A DNA stretch of 29,166 bases from a virus. A model generated the notes under the pieces. It was given only the letters and a program-made list of their open reading frames with translations. It did not search any database and had not been told where the DNA came from. The stretch is from the IMG/VR virus record IMGVR_UViG_3300028610_000294, positions 1 through 29,166 of that record; one strand, written 5' to 3'. Of this stretch, positions 14,216-20,800 are shown one piece after another (the stretch's first letter is position 1; every line of letters begins with the position of its first letter). Made by a program: the position numbers and the translations under genes.

Positions 14216-14697
14216 ACATCACCAAAGAACTAGTAACCCTTCCCTTTGAAGACATCAAGGCTTACTCACGGAATCCCCGTGTGATCTCTCAAGAAGCTGT
14301 CGATCAGTGTATGTCATCTATCAGAAACTATGGATACATTTGTGATATAGTGGTGGAAGAAAACAACATCATCATGGCAGGGCATACGAGATATGTGTCG
14401 CTCGGTTTGCTGAAGTACGACAACGTTGAGGTGGTACGGGTGTCGGGCCTCACCGATGCACAGAAGAAGGCTTTTCGCATTGCGGACAACAAAGTTAGTG
14501 AGTTCAGCGACTGGGACGAGGGTGTCTTAATAGCTGAGTTAATGGAGCTCAACGAACTCGGAGACTTAATGCAAGAACTTAACACTGCATTTCTAGCTGA
14601 TGAACTCGCAACACTAATCGGAGAGGAAGACTACCCCCCTCCACCTGACGACCCACCAGACCCCAAGACATGTCCTAAATGCGGAGCAGAGTTATGA
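14212..14697 (+). CDS. ParB/sulfiredoxin-like domain protein
   Basis: The ATG at 14212 forms an ATGA overlap and has CCGGAG (14201-14206) five bases ahead. The 161-residue protein is a ParB N-terminal type domain: LPFEDIKAYSRNPRVISQEA, the conserved GHTR (residues 57-60) in IIMAGHTRYVSLGLL, and VRVSGLTDAQKKAFRIADNK with WDEGVLIAEL after it. In phages this domain is often fused to a DNA methyltransferase; here the protein stops after a Pro-rich linker and an end with CPKCGAEL, and no methyltransferase gene follows. It may act as a nuclease-like or adaptor protein. The domain call is strong, the function uncertain. Confidence 0.8.
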   Translation: MNITKELVTLPFEDIKAYSRNPRVISQEAVDQCMSSIRNYGYICDIVVEENNIIMAGHTRYVSLGLLKYDNVEVVRVSGLTDAQKKAFRIADNKVSEFSDWDEGVLIAELMELNELGDLMQELNTAFLADELATLIGEEDYPPPPDDPPDPKTCPKCGAEL

Positions 14698-15077
14698 GAG
14701 AGATTAAGTTCAGATACTTCATGCAGCGTAAGGGCAAGATGATGATACCACTTGTTTTGACCTTGCATGCTATTGAGCAAGATAGACACAAGTTCAACGG
14801 TAACTTTAAGATGATAGCTAGAGATCAGTTCACCGGATTACAGGACAAGAACGGCAACGACATCTATGAGGGGGATATACTCATGGTGCTTCTAGATGCG
14901 TATGACCGTGGCATTGGAGCAGTAACTCACGACACCAAACAATGCAGATACCGTGTGTTGACCAACAATCCATACGTTAACCACCTTTGTTTTTTAATAG
15001 ACGATCACCACCACCAGTATGAGGTGCTAGGAAATATTCACGAACATAGCTCGCTGTTAGAGAAGGCAGAAGCATGA
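14694..15077 (+). CDS. YopX-family protein
   Basis: The ATG at 14694 forms an ATGA overlap with the ParB-like gene. The 127-residue protein starts with REIKFRYF, has the family core FTGLQDKNGNDIYEGDIL near residue 50-65, and ends with YEVLGNIHEHSSLLEKAE. These three blocks are the signature of YopX proteins, which are common small accessory proteins of phages with no established activity. Confidence 0.85.
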   Translation: MREIKFRYFMQRKGKMMIPLVLTLHAIEQDRHKFNGNFKMIARDQFTGLQDKNGNDIYEGDILMVLLDAYDRGIGAVTHDTKQCRYRVLTNNPYVNHLCFLIDDHHHQYEVLGNIHEHSSLLEKAEA

Positions 15078-15286
15078 GCGAAGTAGAAACCAAAGAGCCC
15101 TATAAGCCCATCAAGCATATCGTCACGGTGAATTACCAGTGTGATATGTGCGGCAAGGGGAACATGATAACAGACAGAAGTATGTGCCTTACCAGCATGC
15201 CCCCTCAGTGGTGGATGGAGTGCGATCATTGCGGAGACAAACAGACATCGAGAGAGAAGTATCCATATACCAGAGAAGAACAATGA
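15074..15286 (+). CDS. Small zinc-ribbon protein
   Basis: A 70-residue protein starting at an ATGA overlap. CDMCGKG (about residues 24-30) and CDHCGDK (about 50-56) are two metal-binding knuckles separated by a hydrophobic stretch (MPPQWWME). Zinc binding is inferred from this spacing. Function unknown. Confidence 0.6.
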   Translation: MSEVETKEPYKPIKHIVTVNYQCDMCGKGNMITDRSMCLTSMPPQWWMECDHCGDKQTSREKYPYTREEQ

Positions 15287-15310
15287 TGTACCATAAGGTA
15301 GTGTTAACGC

Positions 15311-15688
15311 ATGGCTAAGAAAAAAGATGCAGCAAAGAATAAAGGCGGCAGACCACCTAAGGTGTTGTCAACAGAGGACAAGGCGGCTATTAAATCATTA
15401 GCCACCGTCTACGCTTCCTGGAATGAAATAGCCGATGATATTGGATGGTCAACGTCCACATTGCAAAAGAATCAAGAAGCTAAAGACATCTATCACAAGG
15501 GCGTGAGCAAGGGTAAGACATCATTACGTCGAGCGCAATTCCGTGTCGCATTAGAGGGCAATCCAACGATGCTCATATGGCTTGGAAAAATACACTTGAA
15601 TCAGAAGGAAGTCAGGGACGTAGTAGTGGATACAGACGGACCCGCACATGTTACCATAGGGAACTATATAGGGGCAACGGATGGGTGA
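15311..15688 (+). CDS. terS: Putative small terminase subunit
   Basis: A 125-residue protein with a basic start (AKKKDAAKNKGGRPPKVLST), a helix-turn-helix (ASWNEIADDIGWSTSTLQKN) and the segment YHKGVSKGKTSLRRAQFRVA followed by GNPTMLIWLGKIHLNQKEV. This order is typical of small terminase subunits of many phages, which recognise the packaging site and activate the large subunit. Supporting this, the large terminase is 1.25 kb downstream on the same strand, though six small genes intervene. The ribosome site is weak (AAGG about 12 bases ahead). The family call is based on pattern. Confidence 0.65.
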   Translation: MAKKKDAAKNKGGRPPKVLSTEDKAAIKSLATVYASWNEIADDIGWSTSTLQKNQEAKDIYHKGVSKGKTSLRRAQFRVALEGNPTMLIWLGKIHLNQKEVRDVVVDTDGPAHVTIGNYIGATDG

Positions 15689-15941
15689 TGATAAAGAACT
15701 AAGAGTAGGCGAAGGCCAAGCAACACCGCCAGAGGTACTGCATGAGCAGCTCATGGATGTGAGCAGACCTGCTACCGAGATTGAGCACTATGCACGCAAA
15801 CGCATTAAAGGACTAGAGCAGCAAGTGTTACAATATGGTGACCATATGCCCACTTGCCTAACAATGTGTAGCAGAGTACCAGAGCAATGTAGCTGTGGAT
15901 TCGACGCAATAGTTGATGAGATAGGTTTCCCAGATGATTGA
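15681..15941 (+). CDS. Small hypothetical protein with cysteine cluster
   Basis: An 86-residue protein overlapping the small terminase gene by eight bases. It is helical in the first two thirds (EIEHYARKRIKGLEQQVLQY) and has CLTMCSRVPEQCSCG in the last third, a possible metal or disulphide site. Family unknown. Confidence 0.5.
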   Translation: MGDDKELRVGEGQATPPEVLHEQLMDVSRPATEIEHYARKRIKGLEQQVLQYGDHMPTCLTMCSRVPEQCSCGFDAIVDEIGFPDD

Positions 15942-16104
15942 ACTCCGCTACCTCGTCACCTATGAGAACGGAACAGAGGTTGCCCCTCAATGCTTTATCG
16001 TTAACACCGTGAAGACATTGCAGATGAGACAACAGCGTATACTCGATGGCAAGGTGCTGCGCGAGTGGTCAGAGTGGGAAGATGTTAAGGAGGTGGAAGA
16101 ATGA
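15934..16104 (+). CDS. Small hypothetical protein
   Basis: A 56-residue protein (MIELRYLVTYENGTEVAPQC...) that overlaps the previous gene by eight bases and ends at an ATGA overlap. It has a strand-rich first half and an end with two Trp (VLREWSEWEDVKEVEE). Small phage proteins with this W-x-x-W end are common; function unknown. Confidence 0.55.
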   Translation: MIELRYLVTYENGTEVAPQCFIVNTVKTLQMRQQRILDGKVLREWSEWEDVKEVEE

Positions 16105-16508
16105 GTAACGAGCGACACGGAAATGGGCGTTATCGTCCAGAGGAAGAAATCATAGAGCCAATTGTGGGCGGTGCTGATAGTAAAGGCATATACGATGATT
16201 GGGCAGAGGAGTTTAGAAAGACAGACGCTTATAAGCTTAACGTTGAGATATTGGCATTGGAAGACAGGGTGTATAATCTTGAAGAACAACTCAAATGTGA
16301 TTGGCGACCAGTAAGCGACAAGCCAGAAGATGGTCAAGACTGTTGGACTTATTACGCAAGTGTTAAGTATGCTGACTGGGAATCTCCAAGCTATGTGATG
16401 CTTTCAAGGTACTTCGATGATGAGTACGGCTTTCAAGATGAATCACATGGTGGTGGTGAGATAACGATGTGGATGCCAGCACAGATACCAGAGAAGCCTC
16501 TTGCCTAA
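16101..16508 (+). CDS. Divergent DUF551-like protein
   Basis: A 135-residue protein starting at an ATGA overlap. The second half has the DUF551 frame, but altered: CDWRPVSDKPEDGQDCWTYY at the front (W, P, D-G conserved) and GEITMWMPAQIPEKPLA at the end in place of the usual THWMPLPEPP. The first half is helical and acidic (LALEDRVYNLEEQL). It belongs to the same small-protein family as 4939, 6228 and 16677. Function unknown. Confidence 0.6.
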   Translation: MSNERHGNGRYRPEEEIIEPIVGGADSKGIYDDWAEEFRKTDAYKLNVEILALEDRVYNLEEQLKCDWRPVSDKPEDGQDCWTYYASVKYADWESPSYVMLSRYFDDEYGFQDESHGGGEITMWMPAQIPEKPLA

Positions 16509-16677
16509 GTACACATGCCCCGAATGCGAGCAACTACGCTCAATCGATGATGACCAAGACCCTGCTGATATATGCGCTTACTGTAGGCTGTATGCATTGG
16601 AGGAAGACGTCAGGACGCTTAAGGGAACCTTATTGCCGGGGTATTTCAAAGAGAGGCGTAAGCATGGGGAAGTGTGA
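16501..16677 (+). CDS. Small zinc-ribbon protein (TTG start)
   Basis: The frame begins with TTG at 16501 (eight-base overlap with the previous gene) and ends with a TGA sharing one base with the next ATG. The 58-residue product has CPECEQ and CAYCRL separated by about 17 residues, a typical zinc ribbon, then a helical, basic end (GYFKERRKHGEV). GAGAAG just upstream is a weak ribosome site. The real-gene case rests on the ribbon pattern and the exact fit between neighbours. Confidence 0.55.
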   Translation: MPKYTCPECEQLRSIDDDQDPADICAYCRLYALEEDVRTLKGTLLPGYFKERRKHGEV

Positions 16678-16937
16678 TGAAGTCACTGAATGATAAGCTA
16701 GCAGAGATGCCATTAGAGCAACAGTTAAGAATTGCGAACATGGCACTTGAGGAGATGGGCAAGCTGTACGAATGGCAAGATATAGAATCCGCACCGAAGG
16801 ACGGCACATGGGTTTGTCTTTATCAAGAGGGCTTCGGTGTGCAGCTTGGGGCATGGCTAAAGGGTTCAAGTTCTGAGGGCTGGAACTATACAGAATCGCC
16901 TACTCACTGGATGCCCCTCCCAGAACCGCCAGCCTAA
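16677..16937 (+). CDS. DUF551 protein
   Basis: The ATG at 16677 shares one base with the previous TGA and has GGGGA ahead of it; an upstream GTG at 16674 is less likely. The 86-residue product has a helical start (EQQLRIANMALEEMGKLYEW) followed by a clean DUF551 domain: WQDIESAPKDGTWVCLYQEG and the closing SPTHWMPLPEPP. It is the most canonical DUF551 member in the window. It shares KLYEWQDI with the end of the protein at 10300-10506. Its TAA shares one base with the start of the large terminase gene. Confidence 0.8.
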   Translation: MKSLNDKLAEMPLEQQLRIANMALEEMGKLYEWQDIESAPKDGTWVCLYQEGFGVQLGAWLKGSSSEGWNYTESPTHWMPLPEPPA

Positions 16938-18250
16938 TGGTTGAAGTAGCCATACGAGGCAATCAGCCTAGCCAACATAACTTTCTTGAAGACATGGCCC
17001 CTGGTTGGTCGCTCTATCAAGCTGGTCTTGGTGCCGGTAAGACGTGGGCAGGTGCTCGTAAGTTCTTACTGTTACACGCTATCAATCAATGTCCTGGGCT
17101 TATTGTAGCACCTACGCTGGGTGACCTTTGGCGGTTTGCCGTACCTGAAATAAAGGCAGCGTGTGCCGAGTGGGGTTGGGATTGCACCGTCTATCCTAAA
17201 GGAAGGGGCGAGTATCAATATCCGTTCATGATTATATGGGGTCAGATTATCTACCTCATATCAACCGAAGACCCTCGAAGATTCTCAGGCTTTGAAGTCG
17301 GGCATATCTGGATTGATGAAGCGGCGAAGATCAAGCAGAACCACATAGACCCGACGAGAGACGCGATCACGCAGATACGTGGACGGTTACGCCATAAGAC
17401 TGCGAAAGTACTCCATGCCCTCTGCACCACAACGCCGGAAGGTACAGAGACGTGGATACAGGATTACTTCTTTGACGATGTACGGGATAATCATCGTAAG
17501 TATATCGGAGACACCGAGCAGAACGCCGCCTTACCACAAGAGTTTATCGATGATCTCAAATCCTCCTTACCAGGCCATCTACTCGACCAATACCTTAAAG
17601 GAATAGCCGCATCAGTAATAGCAGGCATAGCACACCCCACCTTCAGCAGAGCCTTACACGTCACTGAGCGAGCTGATTGGGCCAAAGACCCGAAAGGGAA
17701 TAAGCTCCAAGTCCTCACACACATTGGACAAGACTATAACGTTCAGCCGATGTTTTGGGTCGCCATCCAACAGATAGGCGATGTCTTCAACATAGTCGAT
17801 GAGATGTACATCCCTGACTACGCGTTAGTAGATAATGGTATGCAGCAAGCCCACGCTCAAGGATGGGGTGAAACACCCGTTAGATTTCATCCTGACAAGT
17901 CTTCAGGGAATCGTAAGACCACTGGCGACCCTGAATTTACCGTGGTTCAAAAGGAAGCCAGACGCTTAGGCTGGAACTTCTCCGGTACCGCTCAAGGCGC
18001 CAATCCTCCCGTTAATTCTCGCTTGAACTTAGTATCACGGTTGTTACTCGACGGCTTAGGAAAGACACATCTCTTTGTGCATCCTAGGTGCGTACATGTG
18101 ATAGAAGACTTTGAGAGAACTACGCGCAAACAATCGGGGTATGAGTCAGGGGCTAAGGGATTACGCGGCCACGGGTTAGACGGAACTGGTTATACATTCT
18201 GGGATGTCGTTGCACCACAGGGACATATACAGGTTGGGTCGTTTGGATAA
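16937..18250 (+). CDS. terL: Terminase large subunit
   Basis: A 437-residue protein starting at a TAATG overlap. The ATPase half has a Walker A motif GLGAGKT (residues 30-36), the downstream LIVAPTLGDLWRF segment, and a Walker B HIWIDEA (123-129). A coupling-type motif (LHALCTTTPEG) follows. The nuclease half starts near residue 260 with IGQDYNVQPMFW, containing the expected Asp, and ends with an acidic HVIEDFERTTRK segment. The protein cuts concatemeric DNA and powers its packaging through the portal. It is on the short side for a large terminase but all key blocks are present. The reverse-strand tRNA cassette begins seven bases after its stop. Confidence 0.93.
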   Translation: MVEVAIRGNQPSQHNFLEDMAPGWSLYQAGLGAGKTWAGARKFLLLHAINQCPGLIVAPTLGDLWRFAVPEIKAACAEWGWDCTVYPKGRGEYQYPFMIIWGQIIYLISTEDPRRFSGFEVGHIWIDEAAKIKQNHIDPTRDAITQIRGRLRHKTAKVLHALCTTTPEGTETWIQDYFFDDVRDNHRKYIGDTEQNAALPQEFIDDLKSSLPGHLLDQYLKGIAASVIAGIAHPTFSRALHVTERADWAKDPKGNKLQVLTHIGQDYNVQPMFWVAIQQIGDVFNIVDEMYIPDYALVDNGMQQAHAQGWGETPVRFHPDKSSGNRKTTGDPEFTVVQKEARRLGWNFSGTAQGANPPVNSRLNLVSRLLLDGLGKTHLFVHPRCVHVIEDFERTTRKQSGYESGAKGLRGHGLDGTGYTFWDVVAPQGHIQVGSFG

Positions 18251-18256
18251 TAAAAT

Positions 18257-18329
18257 GGGGAGAATCCTACCACTTAGACCACAGCCTGCATAAAGCGAGC
18301 CGGTGGGATTCGAACCCACATCTCTCCCC
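18257..18329 (-). tRNA. Candidate circularly permuted tRNA (T arm before D arm)
   Basis: Read on the reverse strand: GGGGAGA (18329-18323), GAT, T arm GTGGG-TTCGAAT-CCCAC (18319-18303), CGGCTCGC (18302-18295), TTTAT, GCAGGCTG (18289-18282), TG, D arm GTCT-AAGTGGTA-GGAT (18279-18264), then TCTCCCC (18263-18257). T loop and D loop match consensus, but their order is reversed. If the 3' half is placed after the 5' half, CGGCTCGC and GCAGGCTG form an acceptor-like stem (seven of eight pairs with two wobbles), and TCTCCCC with GGGGAGA the anticodon stem (seven of seven). One register gives a five-base variable loop and an anticodon loop ATTTTA plus A, with UUU and a break at 37/38. Weak points: A-C mismatch in the acceptor, no encoded CCA, discriminator C. 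Known permuted tRNAs are from algae and archaea. A recombined tRNA relic is the main alternative. Confidence 0.55.
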
Positions 18330-18330
18330 T

Positions 18331-18406
18331 TGGTTGCGCAGACAGGGGTCGAACCTGTAACTGTAAGATTTTAATCTAACGCTCTGTCCAGTTGAGCTAC
18401 CGCGCA
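18331..18406 (-). tRNA. tRNA with encoded CCA and an odd-sized anticodon loop
   Basis: Read on the reverse strand: acceptor TGCGCGG with CTGCGCA (one G-T), TA, D arm GCTC-AACTGGACA-GAGC, G26, anticodon stem TTAGA with TCTTA (T-T mismatch at 28-42), loop TTAAAA, variable loop CAGTT, T arm ACAGG-TTCGACC-CCTGT, then A73 and CCA (18333-18331). All four arms are present and CCA is encoded, so this is a real tRNA by shape. The anticodon loop has six bases in this register; pairing the flanking G-C instead gives an eight-base loop and a four-base variable loop. Neither gives seven, so amino-acid identity cannot be assigned. It lies opposite to all neighbouring genes and its CCA is followed after one base by the permuted element. 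Confidence 0.75.
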
Positions 18407-18551
18407 TTAGAAACCGATTCGACACAAGATCAGATTGGTATTGTCTAGAATGTATACCGCTAAGAACAAGTGAAGCATTGAACAGTCACACCCTCGGGAA
18501 CCACAGGCGCCTAGAATTGCATATCTGCTATTCATGCGAATCTTTATAACT
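18407..18551. other. Non-coding stretch between tRNA and terminator
   Basis: No gene is seen on either strand. The only notable sequences are ATTGCATAT (18516-18524) and TATAACTAA (18545-18553), two nine-base words that occur in the same order in the control region at 13696-13728. As a promoter their spacing here (22 bases between TTGCAT and TATAAC) is too long. A reverse promoter for the tRNAs is expected here but none could be picked with confidence. Confidence 0.4.
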
Positions 18552-18585
18552 AAAAAAGCCTAACTCACAACACGCAAGTTAGACT
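18552..18585 (-). terminator. Reverse-strand intrinsic terminator
   Basis: On the reverse strand AGTCTAACT (18585-18577) pairs with AGTTAGGCT (18565-18557), nine pairs with one G-T, an 11-base loop, and then a T run (18557-18552). This is a typical rho-independent terminator for leftward transcription. On the + strand the stem has a mismatch and its T run is interrupted, so it is weaker in that direction. It would stop leftward transcripts coming from the portal side before they enter the tRNA cassette. Confidence 0.65.
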
Positions 18586-18674
18586 TAACTTTTAGAGCAC
18601 ATACCGTTGCTCTCCCTTCTTCTCGCCCTTCCACAAAGGCACGGGCATGATAGTGGGCTGATAGGGACGTCAAG
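18586..18674. other. Non-coding stretch before the portal gene
   Basis: No convincing gene. On the reverse strand there is a hairpin-rich sequence and an 18-codon frame (18592-18648, MPVPLWKGEKKGEQRYVL) that ends a few bases before the terminator, but it lacks a ribosome site. AGAGCA (18595-18600 region) and TGCTCT can form a six-base hairpin. AGGGA at 18663-18667 serves the portal GTG. Confidence 0.35.
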
Positions 18675-20102
18675 GTGAAAACCCTTCTTTACTGTTCCAT
18701 TAAATACGCTTGGGGAATGCCCTTAATTGTAAAAGACGGTAAGATCGTAAAAAACCCTAATTATGATAAAATGGTGACACGTCAAAAGTACTGGCGTTTG
18801 TCCTACGATTGTTACGGGCCTGACTATATCGAAGCCACTGACGGCGAAGGTATTAACATCATTCGCAAGCATGAGCGTGAAGACGATGAGGATTATCTAC
18901 GCCGTAAGCAATCGACTATCCCCTACTGTTTTGTAGGTCCGATTCTCAGACGATACAATGACTTCATCTTTCGTAAGCCTGCTGATATTGACAAGAACGT
19001 CTTAGGTGATTTCTTTGAAGATGTCGATGCATTAGGATCATCTGAGAATGAGTTCATGAGTACCAATTTACTCAACGCTCAGATAGATCGAACCGGTTAC
19101 ATCTTAGTGGATTTCATAGGCAGTGGTGAGGAGAAGACCACGGCGCAAGCACAGGCTGATGGTGATCGATTCGTGTGGAAGCAGATACTCGCACCGCAAG
19201 TGGTTCAATCGACATGGTTTCAAGGCCGATTAGTAGATGCGGCTATCCTTATGAAGAAGATGAACGGTACTGACTTTATCTGGTATGTCACTCCAACGAC
19301 TACGCAAGAGATCACGGTGAAGGTTGACGGCGGGTCTATAATGGTCCTCGAAGTCTTTCCTGAAACACCACATACGTATGGTGGTACGCCCTTAGTTCCT
19401 AACAGGCCGAAGTTCGGCACGATCTCTCAAGCAGCCCCCATAGCGGAATTACAGAAGGGTATTGCTCGACTCCGTTCATTCTTGATAGAAGAAATGGCAG
19501 GCTCTACCTTTTCGCAGATGGTCATCATTGGAGCGTCAGCAGAGAACGCATCGAAGACCATGAAGCACGGGCCTCATCAAGCGATCTACATTCCTGAACC
19601 TACGGCGAGTATGCAAACCCTTGGAGCGGATGTCGCACAAGCGGGGAGTATTCGTCAGTCTATCCTGGATGATAGCGGAGAACTCCATCGAGTAGCTGGT
19701 ATATCCTCAACGGATAACGACGGCGGTGTGGAATCTGGACTCGCAAAATCATTCACCTTCAACGACTTATCAGCGAATCTCTCGTCTTTAGCCAAGAGCA
19801 CACAAGATGCCCATCAACGGGCTGAGCAATTGACGGCTAATGCGATGAGTGTCACTGACTTCGAAGCAACGGTGTATCCAAGTGATTTCAATATGCCGAT
19901 GCTACAAATGGAACTCGCAGAGGTGGTATCTGCCAACAGCAGTAACCTACCGAGAATAATCAAAGATAAACTTATCAAGCGTTTCGTAAATCGGAATCTG
20001 GAACTAACAGACGAAGATAAGAAAGTGCTTGAACAACAACTTGCAGACTCAGGCGTGTTGCCTGGATTTGCGAATCAATTTGCTGAACGGAATGTCGGCT
20101 AG
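18675..20102 (+). CDS. Portal protein (DUF4055-like)
   Basis: A 475-residue protein. The GTG at 18675 has AGGGA seven bases ahead; an ATG at 18717 (MPLIVKDGKIV) is an alternative start that would remove 14 residues. The body follows the DUF4055/portal pattern: YWRLSYDCYGPDYIEA, then YLRRKQSTIPYCFVGPILRR and YNDFIFRKPADI, a GYILVDFIG strand, and a long helical C-terminal third with Ala-rich segments. Portals form the twelve-fold ring at one head vertex, the entrance for DNA and the seat of the tail. The position between large terminase and scaffold-like gene, apart from the tRNA cassette, is the usual one. Confidence 0.8.
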   Translation: MKTLLYCSIKYAWGMPLIVKDGKIVKNPNYDKMVTRQKYWRLSYDCYGPDYIEATDGEGINIIRKHEREDDEDYLRRKQSTIPYCFVGPILRRYNDFIFRKPADIDKNVLGDFFEDVDALGSSENEFMSTNLLNAQIDRTGYILVDFIGSGEEKTTAQAQADGDRFVWKQILAPQVVQSTWFQGRLVDAAILMKKMNGTDFIWYVTPTTTQEITVKVDGGSIMVLEVFPETPHTYGGTPLVPNRPKFGTISQAAPIAELQKGIARLRSFLIEEMAGSTFSQMVIIGASAENASKTMKHGPHQAIYIPEPTASMQTLGADVAQAGSIRQSILDDSGELHRVAGISSTDNDGGVESGLAKSFTFNDLSANLSSLAKSTQDAHQRAEQLTANAMSVTDFEATVYPSDFNMPMLQMELAEVVSANSSNLPRIIKDKLIKRFVNRNLELTDEDKKVLEQQLADSGVLPGFANQFAERNVG

Positions 20103-20122
20103 TTACCACGGAAGGGTATACT

Positions 20123-20782
20123 ATGGGAGATGATATAGGGGACGGTCCAAAGATGGTTGATGTCGATTTATTCGGCAAGACTTATCCGATGACCGAAGAA
20201 AACGCAAAGACGGCTATGGCTGGACGTGATGCACAAGTTGCGCAATACAATGAGTTGAAAAGCTCAAACGAAGCGCGTGAGGCAGCAGCACAGCAGCTCG
20301 AAGATACAGCCGCCCGAGCAGAAGAAAAACGGATAAAGGATGAAGCGGTGTCAGCAGGCAACATTGATCAGTTGAATGCTATGCACGCAGCAGACATCTC
20401 GAAACGTGATAGCAGACTGAAGAAGCTAATGATTTCACAAGCTATCGGACAGCATGAGGGTATCGCTCGAACGGCATTGCCTGACATGGCCGCATCGTTG
20501 TCTACTGATGATAGTGTCTACTTAACTGAGGATGAAACATTGTTAGTTAAGAAAGCCGATGGAAGCAGCCAACCATTTAAAGACTACTTGAGTGGATGGC
20601 TCGTAGAACGCCCACATTACACTATGCAGAAAGGTGCTCCGCCATCAGGCAGTAGCAACGAAGACCCCAAAGACTCCAGCATTGAAACCATGAAGCTAGA
20701 TGAATACAACAAACTGAGCGGCTTAAAAGCTCAGGAAGTTGCTGGTCAGTTAGCCAAAGGGACACTCAAAATAATCGACTAA
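20123..20782 (+). CDS. Scaffold-like head assembly protein
   Basis: A 219-residue acidic, helix-rich protein with GGAAGGG ahead of its ATG. The N-terminal part (VDLFGKTYPMTEENAKTAM) is followed by a coiled-coil-like stretch (about 35-75, Ala/Glu/Lys/Gln rich) and a Ser/Asp/Pro-rich region (GAPPSGSSNEDPKDSS) with a short helical end. Location between portal and coat, length and composition are those of phage scaffolding proteins, which guide coat assembly and leave before DNA entry. No sequence-specific motif. Confidence 0.65.
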   Translation: MGDDIGDGPKMVDVDLFGKTYPMTEENAKTAMAGRDAQVAQYNELKSSNEAREAAAQQLEDTAARAEEKRIKDEAVSAGNIDQLNAMHAADISKRDSRLKKLMISQAIGQHEGIARTALPDMAASLSTDDSVYLTEDETLLVKKADGSSQPFKDYLSGWLVERPHYTMQKGAPPSGSSNEDPKDSSIETMKLDEYNKLSGLKAQEVAGQLAKGTLKIID

Positions 20783-20800
20783 TAACAAGGAAACACCCAA

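Noticed and set aside
15283-15318. Eleven-codon frame between the zinc-ribbon gene and the small terminase
   Set aside because: It starts in an ATGA overlap but is too short to support, and the spacing may only reflect the next gene's leader.
18257-18329. Reading of the permuted element as a normal tRNA on the + strand
   Set aside because: The outer stem would fit, but on that strand neither the D loop has its GG nor the T loop its TTC-R-A pattern; both consensus arms are clearly on the reverse strand.
18331-18406. Use of the tRNA 3' end as a phage attachment site
   Set aside because: No integrase or excision genes other than a generic HTH protein are in the window, and the tRNA is present in full, so there is no evidence for an attP here.
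18592-18648. Reverse-strand frame of 18 codons before the terminator
   Set aside because: No ribosome-binding site and too short to judge by composition. It is kept only as part of the terminator question.
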